This document shows positions 1 to 8,057 of a stretch of 34,650 bases of DNA, one piece after another. The first letter of the stretch is position 1. Each line of letters starts with the position of its first letter. The notes beneath the pieces were generated by a model. That model saw only the letters and a list, made by a program, of their open reading frames with translations. It ran no database searches and was not told the origin of the DNA. The translations under genes were made by a program, and so were the position numbers. The stretch lies in assembly GCA_034382075.1 (NCBI GenBank), contig JAXMOZ010000034.1, forward strand, positions 1 to 34,650, in the 5' to 3' direction. This DNA comes from JAEULH01 sp034382075 (GTDB taxonomy: Bacteria; Pseudomonadota; Alphaproteobacteria; Rhodospirillales; Defluviicoccaceae).

Positions 1-40
1 CGGCACGGCTATGCTGCTCGCGGGTGGTCGGTGTCCACAT
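1..40 (-). CDS. IS5-family transposase, N-terminal start only (partial)
   Basis: Read on the minus strand from the ATG at 40, the first 13 codons give MWTPTTREQHSRA and then leave the window. This opening closely resembles the usual N-terminus of IS5-family DDE transposases (Met-Trp-Thr, then a short basic stretch with Gln-His-Ser). That recognition is from memory of the family. Only 13 residues are visible, so no catalytic DDE residue can be checked and intactness is unknown. Confidence 0.6.
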   Translation of the reverse strand, partial: MWTPTTREQHSRA

Positions 41-126
41 GACGCTCTCCAAACCGGCTTCGACAACCGTTTGGAATCACATCTGGACCCGGCCATCCAC
101 CCCAAATCCGGTTTCAAGACGGCCTC
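1..126 (-). mobile_element. Edge of an IS5-like insertion sequence (partial)
   Basis: The transposase start at 40 is preceded, on its own strand, by about 85 bases that code for nothing convincing. This is the usual size of the leader between an IS5-family terminal repeat and its transposase. The minus-strand sequence beginning near 126 (GAGGCCGTCTTGAAACCGG) would be the terminal inverted repeat, and it abuts TTAA at 127-130, which could be target-site sequence. The other end is outside the window, so the boundary is inferred and may be a few bases off. Confidence 0.4.
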
Positions 127-164
127 TTAAACTGCATCGTTCGACATAAAACGCGGCAAGAGCC

Positions 165-872
165 ATGGTGCAAACCGGTTTCAACGACCCGCTCAGGGAC
201 TTCAACTGGGCTTGTCTCTACGCCCGCTACGACGAGATGTGCGCAGCGTTCAACCCGCACAGCCCGTTGCTAGGGATGTTCGAGCCGGCGCTTCCGTCGA
301 GCGACCGGGCGCTTTACTACAAGCTGGCCGGTGCGTTTGAGACGATCCGCTCTGACCGCCCCGAGGAGACGGCAGCACTGTACGGCGCCATGCTGTACTG
401 GAAGCTCTACTCCCAACACCGCGTGCGCGGGAAGATCATCGGCTGGACGGAGGAAGCACGCGAACCCCTCGCCCGGCTGCTGCAGACCATGCCCGTCGAT
501 GTCGAGCCGCAGCAGGAGGACATTGCGGAGCTGGAGCGGCGCATCCTCTCCTTCGGCATCCCTGGAATGAAGTCGCCGACCGCTATCCCCGTCCGTGCCA
601 CCCTGTTGCACTTCCTCTACCCGAACGTGGCGCCGCTGTTCGACCGGATGGTGCTTCGAGCGGTTGGCGTCATCTCGGAAACCGCCAGCCATGATCGGCG
701 CGTCTACACGGAGTACATCTCCTACGCCCGGGAGCTGGCGGCGAGGTACCGACACGACTGCGCCAAGTTCAGCCAGGAGACGCCGCTTCGCGTCGTCGAT
801 ATGGCGTTATGGGCGACGCGGGGGCGACCGTCTCGTCTGTTGCCGTCTCCCGCCCTTGCGCATCCCTGGTAA
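165..872 (+). CDS. Hypothetical protein next to an IS edge
   Basis: A 235-residue soluble protein with no signal peptide or membrane segment. I do not recognise the family with confidence. The sequence is protein-like: ordered aromatic and charged residues, and a segment around residues 137-168 (IPGMKSPTAIPVRATLLHFL, then a Pro-Asn...Phe-Asp-Arg-Met stretch) reminiscent of small helical proteins of unknown function. The upstream frame is closed by a TAA near 147, so ATG 165 is the first start; GTG 168 is an alternative. No good Shine-Dalgarno sequence is seen. The gene begins about 40 bases from the inferred IS boundary, so its native promoter or N-terminus may have been altered by the insertion. 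The last 15 or so residues are Pro/Arg/Leu-rich and less convincing. Confidence 0.6.
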   Translation: MVQTGFNDPLRDFNWACLYARYDEMCAAFNPHSPLLGMFEPALPSSDRALYYKLAGAFETIRSDRPEETAALYGAMLYWKLYSQHRVRGKIIGWTEEAREPLARLLQTMPVDVEPQQEDIAELERRILSFGIPGMKSPTAIPVRATLLHFLYPNVAPLFDRMVLRAVGVISETASHDRRVYTEYISYARELAARYRHDCAKFSQETPLRVVDMALWATRGRPSRLLPSPALAHPW

Positions 873-1079
873 GGGACAGATGCCAGGAGGATGCGCACGC
901 GACCACGCGGCCGAACCGCTCGGCCAGCCAGTGACCAGTAGAATGGAGCGCAAGTGAGCGGCAGTGTATCGAGGCGCTGCCAAGCCGCTGCCAACCCTCG
1001 CAGCCGTTGACAGCCGAGCGTCTGCGCCGCCACAGTCGGGGCCGGAGTAGGTGACGGCGGGGCAAGGACCGCGCGGCTC

Positions 1080-1325
1080 ATGCGCGAGGTGAAGGTCGAG
1101 ATCGCGAAGGTCTACGTGCCGATGGCGCGGCGCAAGAGCCTCGATCCGGCACGCGTCGCCGCCTTGGCCGAAGACATCCTGGAGAACGGGCAGCAGGCGC
1201 CGATCCTGGTCCGCCCGGATGCCGAGCGGCTGGTCCTGGTGGAAGGGCTGCATCGGCTGGAGGCGTGCCGCGCGCTGGGCGACGACACCGTCATCGCGCT
1301 GATGGTCCAGGCGCGCAAGGCCTGA
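1080..1325 (+). CDS. Small ParB/Srx-fold domain protein
   Basis: An 81-residue protein that is essentially one ParB N-terminal-like domain. The segment LDPARVAALAEDILENGQQ is the helix plus 'alternative route' element of ParB-like domains. It is followed by PILVRP and by VEGLHRLEACRALG, the G-x-H-R type nucleotide-binding motif of this fold. There is no helix-turn-helix or dimerisation domain, and no parA or parS is nearby, so a chromosome-partitioning role is unlikely. Proteins of this size are usually annotated only as ParB N-terminal domain proteins. The ATG start lacks a clear ribosome binding site; GTG four codons in is an alternative. Confidence 0.75.
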   Translation: MREVKVEIAKVYVPMARRKSLDPARVAALAEDILENGQQAPILVRPDAERLVLVEGLHRLEACRALGDDTVIALMVQARKA

Positions 1326-1803
1326 TCTCGGCGTGATCCGCGGCCCGGCCGCAGGCACTCGCCTCCGGGGCAGGGGCGCCCTCGGCGTCCGCCACGCCGG
1401 CGCTTCCGCCGGACGCTCGTCCCCCAGGACCGTCCGTCCTTTGCGTCGCCCGAGCCCCCTCAGCTTTGGCTGGAGCCCGGTGAGCCCGCCGTAAAGGCCT
1501 TGACCCGAGACTGGCGCGAAGGCAGCGGCGCGGCATGGCAAATCCAGCTTCCCGGCGGGTCCGGCTTTGCCTCGACCTGCGCTGCGGCTTCGTCAGCCAC
1601 CGGGCCGGCGACGAAAGCCTCGACGCCGTCGATCTCGGGCGAGCGGGTGCCGGCGGCGATCGCGCGGCGCGTTTGCTCCGCGTACGGCGAGGGCGCATGG
1701 GCGACGGTCAGAGGAGGCATGCGGCCGGTCGTTGTCCCCTCGCCTCGTTGCTCCGCCAAACGCAAGCGAGTGTCCGTCGGGCGAGCCCCCGGCCGGCTCG
1801 GCG
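1326..1803. other. Gene-poor gap between the ParB-like gene and gdhA
   Basis: About 480 bases between convergent genes. The only coding candidate is a weak minus-strand frame at 1460-1721, listed separately. I see no tRNA, no clear terminator with a T-tract, and no repeats. The rest looks like ordinary GC-rich intergenic sequence. Confidence 0.5.
1460..1721 (-). CDS. Possible small hypothetical protein
   Basis: An 86-residue frame opening at ATG 1721 (MPPLTVAHAPSPYAEQTRRA...). Third positions are mostly G or C and the middle is Ala/Glu-rich, which resembles real coding sequence in this genome. The C-terminal third (Ser/Pro/Gly with SWICHAAPLPSRQ) is less protein-like and no family is recognised. 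It lies 82 bases downstream of the gdhA stop codon on the same strand. No good ribosome binding site is visible. It may be only a chance open frame in high-GC DNA. Confidence 0.25.
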
Positions 1804-3153
1804 CTAGATGACGCCCAAGGCTTCCATCGCCTCGGCGACGCGGATGAAGCCGGCGATGTTGGCGCCGAGGATGTAGTCCCCGGGCGATCCGTACTCCTCG
1901 GCGGTGGCGGCGCAAAGGTCGTGGATATTGGTCATGATCTCGGCCAGCCGGGTCTCGGTCTGCTCGAAGGTCCAGCTGTCGCGGGACGCATTCTGCTGCA
2001 TCTCCAGCGCCGAGGTGGCGACGCCGCCGGCATTGGCCGCCTTGCCGGGGCCGAACAGGACGCCGGCCTCGCGGAACGCGGCGATGGCCTCCGGCGTCGC
2101 CGGCATGTTCGCGCCCTCGCCCACCGCCAGGATGCCGTTGGCGATGAGGGTTCGCGCGTCCTTGCCGGTCAGCTCGTTCTGCGTCGCCGACGGCATGGCC
2201 ACGTCGCAGGGCACGTCCCAGATGGAGCCGCCAGCGATGTAGTGGGCGCCGTTCCGCTTCGCCCGGGCATAAAGGGCGATGCGGCCCCTCCGGCGCTCCT
2301 TGATCTCCTTCACCAGGGCGAGGTCGATCCCGTCTTCGTCGACCACGTAGCCGTTGGAGTCCGAGCAGGCGACGATCTTGCCGCCGAAGGCCAGGATCTT
2401 TTCCATCGTGTAGATGGCGACGTTGCCGGAGCCGGAAACGACCACGCGCTTGCCCTCGAAGTCCGTGCCCCGCCTCTTGAGCATGCGCTGGACGAAGTAG
2501 GAGGCGCCGTAGCCGGTGGCCTCCTTCCTCGCCCGCGAGCCGCCGTAGGACAGGCCCTTGCCGGTCAGGACGCCGGCCTCGTAGCGGTTGGTCACGCGCT
2601 TGTACTGGCCGAACATGTAGCCGATCTCGCGGCCGCCGACGCCGATGTCGCCGGCCGGGACATCGGTGTGTTCGCCGAGATGACGGTGCAGCTCCATCAT
2701 GAAGGACTGGCAGAAACGCATGATTTCGGCGTCGGAGCGGCCGCGGGGATTGAAGTCGGAGCCGCCCTTGCCGCCGCCGATCGGCAGGCCGGTGAGCGCG
2801 TTCTTGAAGGTCTGCTCGAAGCCGAGGAACTTGATGATGCTCAGATTGACGGACGGGTGGAAGCGGATCCCACCCTTGTAGGGACCCAGCGCCGAGTTGA
2901 ACTGGACCCGGAAGCCGCGGGCGATGTGGGTTTCGCCGGCGTCGTCCATCCACGGCACCCGGAAGATGATCTGCCGCTCCGGCTCGCACAGGCGTTCGAT
3001 CAAGGCGTTGGCGGCGTACTGCGGCCGCTTGGCGATGACGCCGCCGAGGCTCTCGAGGACCTCGGTCACGGCTTGATGGAATTCCAGCTCGCCGGCGTTG
3101 CGTTGCAAGACCTCGGCAAGGATGGGCTCAATCTTCTCGTCGATTTTGCTCAA
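1804..3153 (-). CDS. gdhA: NADP-specific glutamate dehydrogenase
   Basis: Catalyses reversible reductive amination of 2-oxoglutarate with ammonium to L-glutamate using NADPH; a cytosolic hexamer. The sequence matches the bacterial 450-residue GdhA type throughout: FRVPWMDD, VQFNSALGPYKGGIRFHPSV, the catalytic-lysine region LPIGGGKGGSDF (about residues 122-133), DVPAGDIGVGGREIGYMFGQ, the dinucleotide-binding VVVSGSGNVAIYTMEK, and a C-terminus ANIAGFIRVAEAMEALGVI that aligns with the usual family end. The open frame extends upstream, but the extension does not resemble GdhA. TTG 3153 (LSKIDEKIEP) gives 449 residues, almost exactly the E. coli length, so I chose it. The ribosome binding site is weak. 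It lies downstream of typA on the same strand, separated by about 390 bases, so it is probably transcribed on its own. Confidence 0.96.
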   Translation of the reverse strand: MSKIDEKIEPILAEVLQRNAGELEFHQAVTEVLESLGGVIAKRPQYAANALIERLCEPERQIIFRVPWMDDAGETHIARGFRVQFNSALGPYKGGIRFHPSVNLSIIKFLGFEQTFKNALTGLPIGGGKGGSDFNPRGRSDAEIMRFCQSFMMELHRHLGEHTDVPAGDIGVGGREIGYMFGQYKRVTNRYEAGVLTGKGLSYGGSRARKEATGYGASYFVQRMLKRRGTDFEGKRVVVSGSGNVAIYTMEKILAFGGKIVACSDSNGYVVDEDGIDLALVKEIKERRRGRIALYARAKRNGAHYIAGGSIWDVPCDVAMPSATQNELTGKDARTLIANGILAVGEGANMPATPEAIAAFREAGVLFGPGKAANAGGVATSALEMQQNASRDSWTFEQTETRLAEIMTNIHDLCAATAEEYGSPGDYILGANIAGFIRVAEAMEALGVI

Positions 3154-3541
3154 GGGCGCACCTGACTGCTGTTCGGAAACTTGAGGCACCAAGCCGCAAC
3201 CGCCTCGCCCGCCAGGGGGCGGCGTCGGCCGAACGAGGGGGGCCCATGGGAGGCATCGCGGTTGCAGCCAGCGGTCAGCTGGATAAACGGGAAAAGGCCG
3301 TGGGGTTCCGGATGCCGGTCGGCCCGGCCTCGTGATCGTGATGACGGACGAGGCGTCAGAATACGCGAATGAACCCGGCTTCAGCCATCGGCAAAGTTGG
3401 GGCGCGTTCGGGTGCCGCAACCAGTCGCCACAACCAACGCCGCAGGCAATGCGCCGCAGCAGGGAGCGCACGGGCAGCCCGTCCGGCCCGCGCCGGCAAC
3501 GCCACGAGGCCTGAAGGGGCAGGGCCGGGGCGGGCTTCGCC
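3154..3541. other. Intergenic leader between typA and gdhA
   Basis: About 390 bases without a convincing gene in either direction; the short frames present have no recognisable content. It must hold the gdhA promoter and leader, but I see no clear -35/-10 pair and no strong terminator for typA. A GC-rich run just after the typA stop (3500-3541) could fold but lacks a T-tract. Confidence 0.5.
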
Positions 3542-5365
3542 CTAGGCTGCCCGGGCGGCTTTCTTCCGCTCGTGCTCGCGCAGGTGCCGCTTGCGGATGC
3601 GGATCGACTTGGGCGTGACCTCGACGAGCTCGTCCTCGTTGATGAACTCGATGGCGTATTCCAGCGTCGTCTCGATCGGCGGGACCAGGATGATGTTCTC
3701 GTCGCTGCCGGCGGCGCGGATGTTGGTGAGCTGCTTTGCCTTCAGCGGATTGACCGAAAGGTCGTTGCCGCGCGAGTGGATGCCGATGATCATCCCCTCG
3801 TAGACCTCGGTGCCGTGGCCGATGAACAGCCGGCCGCGCTCCTGCAGGTTGAACAGGGCGTAGGCCAGCGCCTTGCCCGAGGCCATGGCGACCAGGGCGC
3901 CGCTCAGCCTTCGGCCGATCTCGCCGGCGACGCGCGGGCCGTAACGCTCGAAGGCGTGGTACATGAGCCCGGTGCCCGACGTGATGGTCATGAACTCCGG
4001 GCGAAAGCCGATCAGCGCGCGGCTCGGGATGGTGTAGTCGAGCCGAACCCGTCCCTGCCCGTCCGGGACCATGTCCCTGAGCTCGGCGCGGCGCTGGCCG
4101 AGCTTCTCCATGACCGCACCCTGGCTCGCCTCCTCGACATCGACGGTCAGCGTCTCCCACGGCTCGCAGACCTCGCCATCGATGGTCTTGAGGATCACCT
4201 CCGGCCGGGAGATGGCGAGCTCGTAGCCTTCGCGGCGCATGGTCTCGATCAGGATCGCCAGATGCAGCTCGCCGCGCCCGGAGACCTTGAACTTGTCCGG
4301 GGTCTCGCCGGGATCCACCCTGAGGGCGACGTTGTGCAACAGTTCCTGGTCGAGGCGGTCGCGCAGCGTCCGGCTGGTGACGTACTTGCCCTCGCGCCCG
4401 CCCAGGGGCGAGTCGTTGACCTGGAAGGTCATACTCACCGTCGGCTCGTCGACCACCAGCGGCGCCAGGGGCTCGACCGCGTCCGGGTCGCAGATCGTCT
4501 CGGAGATCTTGATCCCGTCGATGCCGGTGAAGGCGATGATGTCGCCGGCCGAGGCATCGTCGCGCTCGATCCGCTCCAGGCCCTGGAAGCCCAGGATCTG
4601 CAGGATCCGGCCACGGCGAACGGCGCCGTCGACGGCGGCGATGGCGACCGCGCTGTTCCTGCGGATCCGGCCGCGGCGGATCCGGCCGATGCCGATGACG
4701 CCGACGTAGCTCGAATAGTTGAGCGAGCTGACCTGGAGCTGGAACGGCCCGTCCGCGTCGGCGTCCGGCGGCGGAACGTGCTCGACGATGGTCTTGAACA
4801 GCGGCGTCATGTCGCCCGAGCGCACGTACGAGTCGGGGGACGCCCAGCCTTCGGTGGCGGAGGCGAACACCACCGGAAAGTCGAGCTGGTCGTCGCTGGC
4901 GCCGAGCCGGTCGAACAGGTCGAAAGTCTGGTCGACGACCCACTCGGGCCTTGCGACCGGCCGGTCCACCTTGTTGACGACGACGATCGGGCAGAGGCCG
5001 CGGGCCAGCGCCTTGCGGGTGACGAAGGTCGTCTGCGGCATCGGCCCGTCCACCGCATCCACCAACAGCAGCACCGAATCGACCATCGACAGGACCCGCT
5101 CGACTTCGCCGCCGAAGTCTGCATGGCCGGGCGTGTCGACGATGTTGATCCGCCAGTCGCGCCAGGTGATGGCGGTGTTCTTCGACAGGATGGTGATGCC
5201 GCGTTCGCGCTCCAGCTCGTTCGAGTCCATCACCCGCTCGACGGCCTCGCCGTGCGCCTCGAGCGTGCCCGACTGGCGCAGCAACTGGTCGACCAGCGTG
5301 GTCTTGCCATGATCGACGTGGGCGATGATGGCGATGTTCCTCAAGCGTCGGATGGGCTCGCCCAT
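3542..5365 (-). CDS. typA: Translational GTPase BipA/TypA
   Basis: A ribosome-associated GTPase of the EF-G/LepA superfamily, involved in ribosome assembly and stress adaptation. At 607 residues it has the standard family length. Visible GTPase motifs are G1 AHVDHGKTT (about residues 15-23), the switch I element ERERGITIL, G3 DTPGHADFGGEVERVL, and G4 NKVDRP. The C-terminal BipA-specific part is present, including RGELHLAILIETMRREGYE, VMEKLGQRRAEL and a lysine-rich tail IRIRKRHLREHERKKAARAA. ATG 5365 is preceded by CAGGAGC about 10 bases upstream on the minus strand, and the protein begins with the usual short leader before NIAIIAHVDHGKT. Nothing unusual is seen. Confidence 0.97.
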   Translation of the reverse strand: MGEPIRRLRNIAIIAHVDHGKTTLVDQLLRQSGTLEAHGEAVERVMDSNELERERGITILSKNTAITWRDWRINIVDTPGHADFGGEVERVLSMVDSVLLLVDAVDGPMPQTTFVTRKALARGLCPIVVVNKVDRPVARPEWVVDQTFDLFDRLGASDDQLDFPVVFASATEGWASPDSYVRSGDMTPLFKTIVEHVPPPDADADGPFQLQVSSLNYSSYVGVIGIGRIRRGRIRRNSAVAIAAVDGAVRRGRILQILGFQGLERIERDDASAGDIIAFTGIDGIKISETICDPDAVEPLAPLVVDEPTVSMTFQVNDSPLGGREGKYVTSRTLRDRLDQELLHNVALRVDPGETPDKFKVSGRGELHLAILIETMRREGYELAISRPEVILKTIDGEVCEPWETLTVDVEEASQGAVMEKLGQRRAELRDMVPDGQGRVRLDYTIPSRALIGFRPEFMTITSGTGLMYHAFERYGPRVAGEIGRRLSGALVAMASGKALAYALFNLQERGRLFIGHGTEVYEGMIIGIHSRGNDLSVNPLKAKQLTNIRAAGSDENIILVPPIETTLEYAIEFINEDELVEVTPKSIRIRKRHLREHERKKAARAA

Positions 5366-5689
5366 GGGCGCGCAAGCTCCTGAAGGTTCCGGATGGACAA
5401 CGGGACGAGCCGGCCGCGCCCTGGGGCGAAGCGCGGGACCGGCGCGGCCATCGGCCGTAACCGCCCGCTCGTGTCGGCTGGTTGCCGTTATATCGCGAAG
5501 ATGCGGCGATGGCGACCATGACCGGCGACGGCCCGAGCGAATGACCGGCGCGACGGCAGTGGCCTCCCGCCGACATCGGCTACGGGCTGTCTAACAAACG
5601 TTAAGCTGCCTCCGCTCGTGCTTGCTTAGCATCTACGGGCTCGGCGCGCACGCGCCGGTTGCCCGCGGGGAAGCAGAAGGAGCGACAGC
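5366..5689. other. Divergent intergenic region, typA / small membrane protein
   Basis: This 324-base region separates typA (minus) from the small membrane protein gene (plus) and must carry both promoters. A relatively AT-rich patch at about 5590-5635 contains the inverted repeat TAACAAACGTTA (5592-5603), a possible operator or promoter element for the plus-strand gene. No open frame looks coding. Confidence 0.4.
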
Positions 5690-5881
5690 GTGTCCCTCGT
5701 CACCATCGTCATCGTCCTCATCATCGTCGGCGTGCTGCTCTGGCTCGCCAATACCTACATTCCCATGGACCGCAAGATTAAGATGATTCTCAACATCGTC
5801 GTGGTGATCGCGGTGGTGTTGTGGCTGCTGCAGGCCTTCGGCCTCTTCTCCGGCACGCATACGCCGCCCGTGACCGGCTAG
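5690..5881 (+). CDS. Small membrane protein, Thivi_2564-like
   Basis: A 63-residue protein with two hydrophobic helices (about residues 3-20 and 31-51) separated by the conserved polar loop ANTYIPMDRKIKMILN. Proteins with this IPMD-x-KIK-x-ILN loop flanked by Val/Ile-rich helices are annotated as Thivi_2564-family membrane proteins; their function is unknown. The start is GTG at 5690 with AGAAGGAGCG ending five bases upstream, a good ribosome binding site. A strong intrinsic terminator follows 77 bases after the stop, so it is probably a single-gene transcript. Confidence 0.85.
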   Translation: MSLVTIVIVLIIVGVLLWLANTYIPMDRKIKMILNIVVVIAVVLWLLQAFGLFSGTHTPPVTG

Positions 5882-5957
5882 CGCGGCAGCGGCCGCGCCC
5901 CTGGGGCGGCGCTGGCCGCACCGCCGCCGCTGCCAGTAGATGAACGGTTGATCTCCG

Positions 5958-5991
5958 CGCCGGCGGGCACCACACTCCGCCGGCGTTTTTT
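5958..5991 (+). terminator. Intrinsic terminator after the small membrane protein gene
   Basis: A perfect 9-bp stem, CGCCGGCGG (5958-5966) pairing with CCGCCGGCG (5977-5985), with a 10-base loop, is followed directly by six T residues (5986-5991). This is a classic Rho-independent terminator. It ends the 5690 gene and separates it from the peroxiredoxin gene. Confidence 0.9.
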
Positions 5992-6076
5992 ATGCCGTCC
6001 CGCGGTGCCGAAACCGGCGGGGCGACGCGCGTATCGGGATCAACAGAACAAGCAGCAGAACAAGGAGCGAGCCGCC

Positions 6077-6616
6077 ATGCAGCAGGTGCCGTCGGTCACC
6101 TTCCGGACGCGGGTGCGCAACGATGCGCTGGAGGGGCCGAACCCGTTCGAGTGGAAGGACCTCACCAGCGACGAGATCTTCAAGGGCAAGAAGGTCGTCC
6201 TCTTCTCCCTGCCCGGCGCCTTCACCCCCACCTGCTCCAGCAACCACCTTCCCCGCTACGAGGCCCTGTTCGACGAGTTCGCCAAGCTCGGCGTCGACCG
6301 CATCGTCTGCCTGTCGGTCAACGACGCCTTCGTGATGTTCCAGTGGGGCAAGGCGCAGGGCGTGAACAACATCTTCCTGCTGCCGGACGGCAACGGCGAA
6401 TTCACCCGCAAGATGGGCATGCTCGTCGACAAGTCGAACCTGGGCTTCGGCATGCGCAGCTGGCGCTATTCGATGTACGTCGTCGACGGCAAGATCGAGA
6501 AGATGTTCGCCGAGGACGGCTACGCCGACAACTGTCCGACAGACCCATTCGAGGTTTCCGACGCCGACACGATGCTCGCTTACCTGAAGTCGCAGGCCGG
6601 CAGCAAGGCGGCTTGA
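6077..6616 (+). CDS. Peroxiredoxin, Prx5 (type II) family
   Basis: A thiol peroxidase that reduces hydrogen peroxide and organic hydroperoxides, probably using thioredoxin or glutaredoxin. The 179-residue protein has the Prx5 signature FSLPGAFTPTCSSNHLPRYE with peroxidatic Cys at about residue 53. Typical family stretches follow: VDRIVCLSVNDAFVMFQWGK, FTRKMGMLVDKSNLGFGMRS and DNCPTDPFEVSDADTMLAYL. The Cys in DNCPTDPF is a candidate resolving residue, which is inference. A longer open frame exists upstream, but AAGGAG at 6062-6067 and the family N-terminus favour ATG 6077. No signal peptide, so cytosolic. A GTG-start gene follows 13 bases after its stop, suggesting an operon. Confidence 0.95.
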   Translation: MQQVPSVTFRTRVRNDALEGPNPFEWKDLTSDEIFKGKKVVLFSLPGAFTPTCSSNHLPRYEALFDEFAKLGVDRIVCLSVNDAFVMFQWGKAQGVNNIFLLPDGNGEFTRKMGMLVDKSNLGFGMRSWRYSMYVVDGKIEKMFAEDGYADNCPTDPFEVSDADTMLAYLKSQAGSKAA

Positions 6617-6629
6617 GCAAGGCGGCGGC

Positions 6630-7199
6630 GTGAGCAAGCCCGGCGCGGGCAAGACGCGAGCCGGCTCCGGCGACCGAGGCGACGCGTCGGTCGGCCCACG
6701 CGGAGCTTCGCGGCGGCGGCGGAAGGCAGCCGACGGTCTCGAACCCGCCGCCGACGGCACCGTCGTCGGCCAGGATCCGCGCAGACTGTCCACGGACGAG
6801 CTGCGTGAGCTCGGCCACCGCGGCAAGCCGCTGCTGCAGGCGATGCGCCGGCGCTGCATCGACTGCTGCGGCGGCAAGAAGGACGAGGTCCGCCGCTGCA
6901 CGGCGGTGGCCTGCCCGCTCTGGCCCTACCGCATGGGCACCGACCCATGGCATCCGCAGGCGAAGCCGTCCGCCGAGCGCGAGCGGGCCCAGCCGGCGGC
7001 TCCCGCGCCCGTCGCGGCGCTCCCCGCAATCACCGCACCCGCCTCCGCGCCCGCACCGGTGGCCGTAACCGACGCGCCCGCACCCGTAGCCGTGACCGAC
7101 GCGCCCGCACCCGCACCTCGGCGGAGCCCGCTGCGGCGAAAGCACTCGGCGGCGGCAAAGGCGCCGCTGCTTCCCTTCCTCGACGACGCCCCGGCCTGA
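6630..7199 (+). CDS. Hypothetical protein with a compact Cys motif and Ala/Pro-rich tail
   Basis: A 189-residue protein in three parts. The first 45 residues are basic and low-complexity. The core, about residues 52-112, has LSTDELRELGHRGKPLLQAM then RRRCIDCCGGKKDEVRRCTA and CPLWPYRMGTDPW. The C-x2-C-C...C...C arrangement looks like a small metal-binding (zinc-ribbon-like) element; similar LDCC...VRKC...CPLWPYRMG cores occur in uncharacterised alphaproteobacterial proteins as I recall them. The tail (about 120-165) is Ala/Pro/Val-rich and includes two direct copies of APAPVAVTD. The start is GTG 6630, 13 bases after the peroxiredoxin stop. Function is unknown; a redox or nucleic-acid role would be guesswork. 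Confidence 0.75.
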   Translation: MSKPGAGKTRAGSGDRGDASVGPRGASRRRRKAADGLEPAADGTVVGQDPRRLSTDELRELGHRGKPLLQAMRRRCIDCCGGKKDEVRRCTAVACPLWPYRMGTDPWHPQAKPSAERERAQPAAPAPVAALPAITAPASAPAPVAVTDAPAPVAVTDAPAPAPRRSPLRRKHSAAAKAPLLPFLDDAPA

Positions 7200-7275
7200 T
7201 TGGCCGGGCCGAGCCGTTACCTCAGAACGTCGGCAGGAGCTGACTTGAGACTTGGCGGGAGCGACCGAGCGGCCG

Positions 7276-7950
7276 TCACCTCGCCGCGGCGTCGACGGGC
7301 AGGCTGTCGAGGAACGACTTCGTTGCAGGCAGGATGCGGCGGACGATCTCGGCCACGCCTTCGGCGTTGGGGTGGATCCCGTCCGGCTGGTTGAGCCTCG
7401 GGACCAGGGCCACGCCTTCGAGAAAGAACGGATAAAGCGGCACGTCGTGCTTGTCGGCGAGGCGGTGGAACACCGCCTCGAAGGCGCGGCCGTACTCGGC
7501 GCCCAGGTTCGGCGGCGCCTTCATCCCGGTCAGCAGCACCGGCACGCCCCGGTCGGCAAGCAGCGTCAGGGTCGCGTCCAGGTTCGCGTACATCGCCTGC
7601 GGGTCGAGGCCGCGGAGCCCGTCGTTGCCGCCAAGCTCCACCATCACCGCGTCGGGCAAGCTCTCCGGCGGGCCGCCCAGCAACCAGGGCAGCCGCGCCA
7701 ACCCGCCGGCGGTGGTATCGCCGGACACCCCGGCGTCGATCACCTCCACCTTGTAGCCATCGGCGCGCAGCGCCGCCTCCAGCCTCGCCGGGAAACCTTC
7801 GCTTTCGGGCAGCCCATAGCCGGCGGTGAGACTGTCGCCCAGGATCATCAGCCGCACCGGCTCTTTCGCCGCAAGACCCGCGGGCGCAAACATCAGCGCG
7901 CCGAGGCCAAAGAGGAGCGGCACCGCAGTGAAGGCAAGGCGCCGCAGCAT
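7276..7950 (-). CDS. Periplasmic SGNH-family arylesterase / lysophospholipase (TesA-like)
   Basis: Hydrolyses esters or lysophospholipids in the periplasm; the family includes E. coli TesA. From ATG 7950 the protein has 224 residues and a signal peptide (MLRRLAFTAVPLLFGLGALM then FAPAGLAA, cleavage near residue 28). The SGNH blocks are intact: GDSLTAGYG with nucleophile Ser40, the oxyanion Gly in the SGDTTAGG region, VMVELGGNDGLRG with Asn, and DGIHPNAEG with catalytic Asp190/His193. The frame is open further upstream to 8070, but that extension would bury the signal peptide and overlap the divergent ABC gene. It is divergent from an ABC ATPase/permease pair, the same arrangement as tesA and ybbA-ybbP in E. 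coli. Confidence 0.93.
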   Translation of the reverse strand: MLRRLAFTAVPLLFGLGALMFAPAGLAAKEPVRLMILGDSLTAGYGLPESEGFPARLEAALRADGYKVEVIDAGVSGDTTAGGLARLPWLLGGPPESLPDAVMVELGGNDGLRGLDPQAMYANLDATLTLLADRGVPVLLTGMKAPPNLGAEYGRAFEAVFHRLADKHDVPLYPFFLEGVALVPRLNQPDGIHPNAEGVAEIVRRILPATKSFLDSLPVDAAAR

Positions 7951-8057
7951 CGCGTTGACAGGGTGCCCCGCCGGTCCATATCGCCTGCTAGTCCCCCGCA
8001 TCTCGCCACAGCCTGTTGCGCGCATCGTCTGGCGCCAGAAACCGAGGAGCACGTCGT

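Noticed and set aside
3572..5383. A 603-codon plus-strand frame
   Set aside because: Exact antisense of typA, which is unambiguous.
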